DNA of 5,296 bases from Lachnospiraceae bacterium. GTDB lineage: Bacteria; Bacillota; Clostridia; Lachnospirales; Lachnospiraceae. The translations under genes were made by a program, and so were the position numbers. Shown in pieces: positions 1 through 5,296 of this stretch. Under the pieces are notes generated by a model. It was not told where the DNA came from. It saw only the letters and a program-made list of their open reading frames with translations, and ran no database searches. Location of the stretch: contig VSNE01000207.1 in assembly GCA_009774155.1 (NCBI GenBank), positions 1-5,296 on the forward strand, read 5' to 3'. Numbering within the stretch: the first letter of the stretch is position 1; the number at the start of each line of letters is the position of its first letter.

Positions 1-1449
1 GTACTGTTTTAATATTCTGTTTATTCTCCGTATTTTTTTCAAATCCTCAAAATACTTTCGGCTGTGGATATCTCCCACCATTTCCGATAAATAATTTGCC
101 ACCAGCACAATATCTGTATCAGGATAGTCTGCTTCCATACGCTGAATAAAGGAAAGCGCGCTGTCCTTCCAGAGCTGCATACATTCTTCACTGTCCCTGT
201 CTATGACTCTCTCTGCTTTTGTTTTTGTCTCACACCCGTCAAAAGCATCACTTTTTGTCAAATATCCGTCACAGCAGGCAATCAAATCAAATCGTTCTTC
301 TATAAAATCAAGGACAATAAACTCCGGCTTCCTCTCCTCCATAACAGACCAGAACTGATGACGGATCTCCCTCTCCAGCATAAAAAACCGATACTTGTTT
401 TTATGAGAAACAACAATATCCGTCTTTATCGGGTTCATTATGCTGATCAGGCTGGAAAAGCCAAATCTGCCGGAAGGATCGTGGAGAATATTCATATTGC
501 TTAAAATTTTGTTCAGGTTATAACCTCCGACAGTCAGATAAACCTTATCCTGATAATCCCGAAAATTCTCCCTAAGAAACTGCCGGTATTTCTCTGTCAA
601 AATCGAAAAGCTGTCCGGCTGTCTCTGAGTCAGAAATGCCGCCAGCAAATCAGCCAGTTTAATAATGATCAGCTTTTTCAAAATTTTCTCATAGTTTTCA
701 TATAAACCATGTTCTCTGAAGCTTTTTATTAAAACCTTATAAGCCGCAATTCCCTCTGCACTGTCTCCCTGATTTTTCCTTGGAACAGCCGATAAGGAGC
801 CTTCCCGGAACAACCGGTAATAATATAACGGCTCCTGTACATAAATACGTTTTTTACTTAAGCATAGTAATAAGGGATAAACGGCTCTTGCCTCGCTGTG
901 GCAGTCCGGAAACAGAAGCTGATTTTCTATAAACAGGTTCCTGTGAAACATACATTTCCAGATTGCCGTGTACCCATATTCCATTTGTTCTTCTAAGGAA
1001 TATATTTTTCCCATGGCTTCCGAAGTTTTCCGAAGCGTTTTATCACCGGTTCTATTATTTACCCGCCAGACATCGCACTCAGCCATATCCGCTTTTTCCG
1101 ATACTGCCGCATAATAAAGCTTTTCCAGAAAACAGAGGTCCAGCCAGTCGTCTGCGTCAACAAATACAAAATATTCTCCTTTGGAACACTCCATTCCTTT
1201 ATTTCTGGCTGCGGAAGGCCCTTCATTTTTTTTATGCTCCACTCTGATACGTTCATCCTGCTTTGCCCAGTCATCACACAGCTTTGCGGAACCGTCCGTG
1301 GAGCCGTCGTCAATAAGCAATACTTCAAAGTCCGTAAATGTCTGGTTTATCACGGATTTCAGGCATTGAGGAAGCCACCTTTCCACATTATAAACCGGAA
1401 TAATAACGCTGACTGAAATCTGTCTGCCCGTCTGCCCGTTATGTCTCAT
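1..1449 (-). CDS. GT2 glycosyltransferase fused to DUF6270-like domain (3' end off window)
   Basis: Probable glycosyltransferase that moves a sugar from a nucleotide sugar during surface glycan synthesis in the cytoplasm. The frame is open for 483 codons from the ATG at 1449-1447 to the window edge. A GT-A fold is shown by VIIPVYN (residues 15-21), DDGSTDGS (47-54) and the metal-binding DADDW (98-102). A helical linker covers about 215-300. The region from about 303 on resembles DUF6270: a strand-loop at 303-315, FSSLISIM (331-338), then FIVLDFIEERFDL and YLTKSD (377-401). The start is well fixed: an in-frame TGA lies just upstream (1456-1458) and there is no suitable later Met before residue 86. 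The gene overlaps the end of the upstream gene by 11 nt. AGGAAAGG lies 13 nt upstream, a long spacing. Oddities: the usual ED motif of this GT2 subgroup reads SEA (185-187), and the DUF6270 GSC-type motif is not recognisable. GT2 assignment is firm; the DUF6270 call is from memory of the family pattern. Confidence 0.88.
   Translation of the reverse strand, partial: MRHNGQTGRQISVSVIIPVYNVERWLPQCLKSVINQTFTDFEVLLIDDGSTDGSAKLCDDWAKQDERIRVEHKKNEGPSAARNKGMECSKGEYFVFVDADDWLDLCFLEKLYYAAVSEKADMAECDVWRVNNRTGDKTLRKTSEAMGKIYSLEEQMEYGYTAIWKCMFHRNLFIENQLLFPDCHSEARAVYPLLLCLSKKRIYVQEPLYYYRLFREGSLSAVPRKNQGDSAEGIAAYKVLIKSFREHGLYENYEKILKKLIIIKLADLLAAFLTQRQPDSFSILTEKYRQFLRENFRDYQDKVYLTVGGYNLNKILSNMNILHDPSGRFGFSSLISIMNPIKTDIVVSHKNKYRFFMLEREIRHQFWSVMEERKPEFIVLDFIEERFDLIACCDGYLTKSDAFDGCETKTKAERVIDRDSEECMQLWKDSALSFIQRMEADYPDTDIVLVANYLSEMVGDIHSRKYFEDLKKIRRINRILKQY
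1423..1438. repeat. Two tandem copies of an 8-bp unit at the start of the GT2 gene
   Basis: The plus strand shows TCTGCCCG twice in direct succession, preceded by a partial TCTG (1419-1422). The repeat covers codons 4-9 of the glycosyltransferase, just before the first beta strand. Because the unit is not a multiple of three, gain or loss of one copy would shift the frame. Two copies only, so it may be chance. Confidence 0.6.
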
Positions 1450-2239
1450 AAAAGCTCAGATACCTTTCCTGTATTTTTTTTAATTTCTGTATATCATCCT
1501 GAGTAAATCCATGCCGTATTAATATTCCTTCGGACATCTTAGGCCCCTGTCCATGAATTTCTTCCACCGGAATTTTTGTCGGATAGATATTACACCATAT
1601 TGTTTTCTGTTTATGGTAAACTGCCAGTGATAACCGGTGATTTCCATCGATCATCTCATAATTTTGATTCAGGAAAAGAAGATGTTCTTTTTGATAACCT
1701 TCCTTTTCCCAGTCCTCTATCAGCCTGCAAAACTTTCCAAGCCTCTGTCCCGCAGTATATTCGGCGCAATGTATCTTCTGTGCCTTTTTGTAATATTCAA
1801 ATCCAAACAGATTCTTTCCGAACTTCTGTTCAATTACCGCAAGGCGTATGGCCAGCCGCATATCCTCTCCGTAATTCTGCAAAATAACCGGTATTTCTAT
1901 GTTTTCATTTACTCTCTCCGGCTGCCCGAACATGAGATTGTAAAGATACGGATAGATCCACACATACTGCTTTGTGATCCGGCTGATATAATATTCCATC
2001 TCCTCCCGGAGAGCTTCATGTACCGCCAGACACACCAAGGTTTCCTTGTGAACCGGAATCTCATCTATGCAGCGTATGGGCAGTCCTTCCGCACATTCCT
2101 CTTTTACCGGCTTTGTCACGGCAAAACAGCAGACCTGATCTCCAATCCCGTGTGCCTGTAAAGTCCGGAAAAATTTACGTCCCACATGTCCGGCTCCGTA
2201 TATTACAATTTCTTTTCCATGAAAATCATCCAAGTCCAC
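1439..2239 (-). CDS. Rossmann-like / ParB-sulfiredoxin-like two-domain protein
   Basis: I do not recognise a named family for the whole 266-residue protein. The N-terminal half starts with a beta strand and glycine loop, VIYGAGHVG (residues 12-20), typical of a Rossmann-type nucleotide- or dinucleotide-binding fold, and runs to about 105. The C-terminal half (about 110-266) contains YEMIDGNHRLSLAVYH (194-209). Its DGNHR core resembles the phosphate-binding turn of ParB/Srx-fold proteins, including free-serine kinases of the SbnI/SerK type (DGHHR). No helix-turn-helix DNA-binding domain is evident, so a chromosome-partition role is unlikely despite the resemblance. The start is GTG (2239-2237), 2 nt after the licD-type gene stop, with GAAGGA at a good distance; the next in-frame Met is near residue 81, beyond the glycine loop. 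Placement between a phosphotransferase and a glycosyltransferase suggests a part in making or modifying a surface polymer component, perhaps as a kinase or nucleotide-dependent enzyme. That role is inference. Confidence 0.85.
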   Translation of the reverse strand: MDLDDFHGKEIVIYGAGHVGRKFFRTLQAHGIGDQVCCFAVTKPVKEECAEGLPIRCIDEIPVHKETLVCLAVHEALREEMEYYISRITKQYVWIYPYLYNLMFGQPERVNENIEIPVILQNYGEDMRLAIRLAVIEQKFGKNLFGFEYYKKAQKIHCAEYTAGQRLGKFCRLIEDWEKEGYQKEHLLFLNQNYEMIDGNHRLSLAVYHKQKTIWCNIYPTKIPVEEIHGQGPKMSEGILIRHGFTQDDIQKLKKIQERYLSFYET

Positions 2240-2241
2240 TT

Positions 2242-3099
2242 TTATCCTTCATCTCCAAAATCTATATAATCCGCCGGATGTCCTAATACCCTTTTTTCCT
2301 TTGGCGGCGGCGTCATATAATCCTTCCCAAAGAAATGTATTAAAAAACCATTCCTGTCTTTCGGCGCGGGAACGGTCAATCCCTCAAACCTGATATTCTC
2401 CGTTTCTGTATGCCATTTTTTTAAAATCCCCAGGGCTTCGGCTTCAGAACCCCAGGCAAAGCATCTTACCCGGGCCGTATCCATTCCCTGATACCGTTTT
2501 ACAATATACTCCATTCCTCTGTGCCCCCACTCCTTTGGAAACAGGTTCAAAAAGGAAAATCCCAGCCAGCTTATGAATTTTTTTCTGTTCAATACTCCTA
2601 CCTCGGAATAGAGAAGTTTCCGGCACAGCCAGGAGATACATGTGCATATTCTGTTTGAAAAGCGGCCTTCCGGCATATTGTCATCCGGAAATATATCAAT
2701 AAATACCCCGTTGCGGGCTGTCATCTTGTGCTGTCCCTTCCGCTTATATACGGTTCCGTTTTTTAAAATTCTGGCATATCCCCAGCGGTAGCCCGGGTCC
2801 GTCCGGTATGTCTGAAGAAAATAATCAGGATTTAGCTCTTCCCGGCATACTTCACAGAATCTGTCATACTCTTTTCGCAGCATACGCACATCAAGATCGT
2901 CATCCCAGGGAATAAAACCTCCATGCCGCACCGCGCCCAATAAGGTTCCCGACTCAATAATGTATGAAATTTGATATTTCCTGCAGATCCGAGCCAGCTC
3001 CTTCAGCATTTCCAGTTCGATTAGCTGAAGCCTTCGTATCACTTCCGGGGTATATACAAACTTATTTTTCTCTGTCTTACTTTCTGTATTTTCTTTCAT
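2242..3099 (-). CDS. LicD-family phosphotransferase
   Basis: Member of the LicD family, which transfers phosphocholine or another phospho-substituent from a CDP-activated donor to a glycan or teichoic acid. The family signature is clear: ESGTLLGAVRHGGFIPWDDD (residues 49-68) followed by LDV, with the acidic cluster D66-D68 and D70 expected to bind metal. Further family hallmarks are GVFIDIFPDD (131-140) and a C-terminal FFGKDYMTPPPKEKR (256-270). Length (285 aa) is normal. No signal peptide is seen; a short hydrophobic stretch near 150-190 may be a peripheral contact. The ATG at 3099-3097 is the first possible start, since an in-frame TAA lies at 3103-3105; it overlaps the upstream gene by 23 nt, and only a weak GGAG 13 nt upstream is visible. 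The preceding cytidylyltransferase fusion is the natural source of its donor, but the group transferred (choline, glycerol, another polyol) cannot be told from the sequence. No choline uptake or kinase gene is present in the window. Confidence 0.95.
   Translation of the reverse strand: MKENTESKTEKNKFVYTPEVIRRLQLIELEMLKELARICRKYQISYIIESGTLLGAVRHGGFIPWDDDLDVRMLRKEYDRFCEVCREELNPDYFLQTYRTDPGYRWGYARILKNGTVYKRKGQHKMTARNGVFIDIFPDDNMPEGRFSNRICTCISWLCRKLLYSEVGVLNRKKFISWLGFSFLNLFPKEWGHRGMEYIVKRYQGMDTARVRCFAWGSEAEALGILKKWHTETENIRFEGLTVPAPKDRNGFLIHFFGKDYMTPPPKEKRVLGHPADYIDFGDEG
2245..2250 (-). promoter_or_regulatory. Ribosome binding site for the GTG start at 2239
   Basis: The mRNA reads GAAGGA followed by TAAAA and then GTG. 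It lies inside the last codons of the LicD-family gene, whose TAA stop sits between it and the GTG. The 5-nt spacing is good and supports the GTG start of the Rossmann/ParB-like protein, with reinitiation after the upstream stop likely. Confidence 0.65.
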
Positions 3100-4042
3100 T
3101 ATTTAAAAACTGCTCCATAATACCTGCCAGCGCAATACTTTCCCCGGGTGTAACCTGTCCTTTTTCCGGCATCCCTTTTATTCGCTCCACAAACGTACGC
3201 AATTCATATTGAAGTCCGTTTCCCTCAAAAGGATAATCATATACATCCCTTTTTTCTGCGTCCTCATACCGCACCTCAAAATGCTTTGTCAGCCACCAGG
3301 GAGCCCTGGCTATAAGATACCCCTTTGTACCGGAGATAATCAGTTCTCCTTCTGTCTTCACGCCTAAGCCTGCTTTGGCAGTGCCGGCGATTCCTCTTCC
3401 CGGGTATTCAAATAAAACCTTTGTGAAAATATCTAGTTTTTCTTCATTCCGCTGTACGGAAAAGCTTATCTTCTCATAATCGCAGCCAAGAAGCTTTAAA
3501 ACGGCAAAACAGCCGTAGGTGCCTAATTCCGTCAGGCTCCCACCGCATTCTTTGTCTGTCATCTCCCTCAAATTCCGGGCAGTGAGTCTGGTAAAGGCCG
3601 CTTCTACGTCCCGCACCTCTCCGATGCGCCCGTCCCCCGCCGTCTCCAGCAATGCCCGAAAGCCGGGGCAGTAAGCGGTCTTAATCGCTTCCATAAGAAC
3701 TATCCCTTTTTTTCCTGCAATTGCAAAAAGCTCTCTGGCCTCTTCTTCTTTTAACACCATCGGTTTCTCACAAAGCACATGCTTTCCGGCCTCCAAAAGC
3801 TTTCTGACATAATCCCCATGCGTGCCGGAAGGCGCAGCCACATATGCCGCGTCCACCTGTTCCAGAAAAACCTCCCATTTATTAACCGGAGAAGATATCC
3901 CATGCTCCGCGGCAAACCTCTCTGCACTTTCCGCCCTTGGATTATATACCGCAGTAATCTCCACATCCGAATTCTGCCACCCGTCTGCCGCAAAACGTCC
4001 GGCAATCCGGCCTGTCCCAATGATTCCCAACCGAACATTCAT
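3077..4042 (-). CDS. Gfo/Idh/MocA-family NAD(P)-dependent oxidoreductase, free-standing
   Basis: Cytoplasmic NAD(P)-dependent oxidoreductase of the glucose-fructose oxidoreductase/inositol dehydrogenase family, 321 aa, a normal length. The N-terminal Rossmann domain begins LGIIGTGRIAGRF (residues 5-17). AAPSGTH (69-74) and AGKHVLCEKP (85-94) follow, with the conserved EKP lysine at K93. The C-terminal domain has MEAIKTAYCPGF (117-128), CGGSLTELGTY (166-176) where many relatives have GG..LD.G, and KTEGELIISGTKGYL plus PWWLT (229-252). It is a clear paralogue of the oxidoreductase half of the preceding fusion gene, sharing GIIGTGRIA, IKTAYCPGF, GVKTEG and PWWLT in order. ATG overlaps the upstream TGA as ATGA (4039-4042), so translation is probably coupled. 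Likely role: reducing or oxidising a small sugar or polyol precursor that is or becomes a CDP-linked substituent. Substrate and direction are unknown; the function is inferred from context only. Confidence 0.94.
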   Translation of the reverse strand: MNVRLGIIGTGRIAGRFAADGWQNSDVEITAVYNPRAESAERFAAEHGISSPVNKWEVFLEQVDAAYVAAPSGTHGDYVRKLLEAGKHVLCEKPMVLKEEEARELFAIAGKKGIVLMEAIKTAYCPGFRALLETAGDGRIGEVRDVEAAFTRLTARNLREMTDKECGGSLTELGTYGCFAVLKLLGCDYEKISFSVQRNEEKLDIFTKVLFEYPGRGIAGTAKAGLGVKTEGELIISGTKGYLIARAPWWLTKHFEVRYEDAEKRDVYDYPFEGNGLQYELRTFVERIKGMPEKGQVTPGESIALAGIMEQFLNNERKYRK

Positions 4043-5296
4043 TTTCCTGTCTGCTCCTGTTTCTGTTCTAAATATCGTTCCGTTATCTCTGATATGGCAA
4101 GTATTTCATCCTCTGTAAGAAGATATCCGTTTCTGTCGATTCCGTTAATTTTCGCAACGAATTCACTCATCTCATAACGCAGGCCGTCCCCTTGGAACTT
4201 TGGCTCATAAGTCTCTATTTCGTTCGGATTCTCATAACGAATCTGATACTTTCTTGTCAGCCACCAGGGGGATTCCGCAAGGATATACCCCTGGGTTCCG
4301 GCAATAACAAGCTGTCCTTCCGTTTTCACTCCAACGCCGCACTTGGCAGTGGCAAGCCCATGCTTGTATACCAATTCTATTTTTGTATAAACATCAATTC
4401 CGTTTTCATCATAAATGCTGTGAATACTGATATCCTGATAATTTGTCCCATACAATTTAAAAATGGGCAAAAGCGTATATGCCGCATATTCCAGAAAAGC
4501 GCCGCCAAAGAAACGGTCTGTCCGTTCCCTGGAGCCAATGTCCGCAAGTCTTGTAAAGCAGGCTTCAATATCTCTAAGCTCTCCGATTTTTCCGCTTCTG
4601 GCAGTATTAATAAGCTGCTGAAAGCCAGGACAGTAAGCAGTTTTAATTCCCTCCAGAAGCACTACGCCGTGTTCCTTGGCCAGAGAAAAAAGCTGAATTG
4701 TATCCTTTTTCTTTAATGCCACCGGATTCTCACACAGCACATGCTTTCCGGCGGCAATCGCTGCTTTTGCATACTCATAGTGAGTCTCATTGGGGGATGC
4801 GATGTATACAGCGTCCACTCCTTCTAAAAACAGCTCATAAGTATCGCTGCAGACAGGAATCTCGTATTTTTTTTCAAACCTGTCTGCGCTTTCCTTTTCC
4901 GGATTATAGGCGCTTACGATATTCATACCTGATACATATTTTTCCTCTGCCACAAATCGAGGCGCTATGCGCCCCGTACCAATAATTCCTGTTCTGACTA
5001 TTTTAAACTGATTTTTCCGAAGCATGGTCGATGATATGTTTGGAGTTCTTTCCAGATATACAACCTTACACAAGGTTTTAAGATAATCAAAGGTTCCTTC
5101 CCAGTCGCTGCCCACCGTAAAAATGTCAATTCCGTATTTTTGAATATCTTCCATTTTCTGATCCATATGGTCTTCAATAATAATCTCATCTGCCAGACCG
5201 GTTTTACGCACATTATCCACCCGCTCCAGACAGGAATCGATCACGTTTACCTTGCCTCTTGCTTCGTCAAAATGCTCTGTCGTTACACCTACAATG
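4039..5296 (-). CDS. Cytidylyltransferase-Gfo/Idh/MocA oxidoreductase fusion (5' end off window)
   Basis: Bifunctional fusion whose true start lies beyond 5296; the frame is open to the edge and 418 codons are visible. The GTG at 5244 is not a credible start because conserved coding (IVGVTTEHFDEARGK) continues upstream. Residues 1 to about 97 are the C-terminal part of a TagD/glycerol-3-phosphate-type cytidylyltransferase: VGSDWEGTFDYLK (61-73) and RTPNISSTMLR (83-93), the CTP-binding signature of that family. The HxGH motif must lie off window. From about 100 on it is a Gfo/Idh/MocA oxidoreductase: GIIGTGRIAPRF (103-114), SPNETH (167-172), IKTAYCPGF (217-225), GVKTEG (322-327), PWWLT (343-347). 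An internal ATG at the junction has no ribosome binding site, so the halves are made as one chain. Odd: the usual EKP motif reads ENP (N190, codon AAT at 4728-4726), and the GG..LD.G motif reads GGAFLEYAAY (264-273). Likely makes a CDP-activated alcohol or sugar for the LicD protein; the substrate is unknown. Confidence 0.94.
   Translation of the reverse strand, partial: IVGVTTEHFDEARGKVNVIDSCLERVDNVRKTGLADEIIIEDHMDQKMEDIQKYGIDIFTVGSDWEGTFDYLKTLCKVVYLERTPNISSTMLRKNQFKIVRTGIIGTGRIAPRFVAEEKYVSGMNIVSAYNPEKESADRFEKKYEIPVCSDTYELFLEGVDAVYIASPNETHYEYAKAAIAAGKHVLCENPVALKKKDTIQLFSLAKEHGVVLLEGIKTAYCPGFQQLINTARSGKIGELRDIEACFTRLADIGSRERTDRFFGGAFLEYAAYTLLPIFKLYGTNYQDISIHSIYDENGIDVYTKIELVYKHGLATAKCGVGVKTEGQLVIAGTQGYILAESPWWLTRKYQIRYENPNEIETYEPKFQGDGLRYEMSEFVAKINGIDRNGYLLTEDEILAISEITERYLEQKQEQTGK
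4054..4058 (-). promoter_or_regulatory. Likely ribosome binding site for the free oxidoreductase
   Basis: The mRNA has AGGAG 11 nt before the ATG at 4042, within the 3' end of the fusion gene. A second AGGA (4048-4045) is only 2 nt from the ATG and too close to work well. Together with the ATGA stop-start overlap this suggests coupled translation. Confidence 0.45.

Noticed and set aside
1226..1233. A8 tract (mRNA sense) in the GT2 gene, with similar A8 tracts at 1474-1481 and 4867-4874, as programmed slippage sites
   Set aside because: All three genes are intact in frame through the tracts, and such runs (Lys codons) are common in this kind of genome; no evidence for a shifted product.
1637..2161. 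Plus-strand open frame of 174 codons
   Set aside because: Lies entirely antisense to the Rossmann/ParB-like gene, has no recognisable domain and no convincing ribosome binding site; low-complexity composition fits a shadow frame.
2060..2239. Annotation of the Rossmann/ParB-like protein as a sugar-nucleotide epimerase or reductase
   Set aside because: Only the glycine loop is shared; the YxxxK catalytic pair of short-chain dehydrogenases and the rest of that fold are not visible.
4192..4716. Plus-strand open frame of 174 codons
   Set aside because: Antisense to the conserved oxidoreductase half of the fusion gene, with no family motif; a shadow frame.
4039..5244. Taking the GTG at 5244 as the real start of the fusion gene
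   Set aside because: The frame stays open upstream to the window edge and encodes conserved cytidylyltransferase sequence, so the start is off window.

Overview
The window holds five protein genes, all on the minus strand, packed end to end with overlaps or a 2-nt gap. No intergenic space is large enough for a promoter or terminator, so this looks like the interior of one operon cut at both edges. Moderate GC, A-rich tracts, AGGA/AGGAG ribosome binding sites, a GTG start and the protein types suggest a Clostridia/Lachnospiraceae-like Gram-positive gut bacterium. That placement is inferred from style and was not tested by any search.

In transcription order (right to left) the genes are: (1) a 5'-truncated fusion of a glycerol-3-phosphate-type cytidylyltransferase with a Gfo/Idh/MocA oxidoreductase (5296 to 4039); (2) a free-standing Gfo/Idh/MocA oxidoreductase that is a clear paralogue of the second half of gene 1 (4042 to 3077); (3) a LicD-family phosphotransferase (3099 to 2242); (4) an unusual two-domain protein with a Rossmann-like N-terminus and a ParB/sulfiredoxin-like DGNHR C-terminus (2239 to 1439); (5) a family 2 glycosyltransferase fused to a DUF6270-like domain and truncated at the window edge (1449 to 1).

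Read together, the locus looks like part of a surface polysaccharide or teichoic-acid-type cluster that makes a CDP-activated, reduced small molecule (cytidylyltransferase plus reductases) and places its phosphate ester on a glycan (LicD), with the glycosyltransferase building the glycan. The substituent cannot be read from sequence. The most interesting points are: the fused reductase has ENP where its paralogue has the canonical EKP; the Rossmann/ParB-like protein has no obvious assigned role; and the GT2-DUF6270 protein has lost recognisable motif residues in both halves.

No RNA gene, mobile element, CRISPR array, terminator or promoter was found. No stretch above 300 bases lacks a gene; positions 1-1449 are fully coding on the minus strand although the gene has no stop inside the window.
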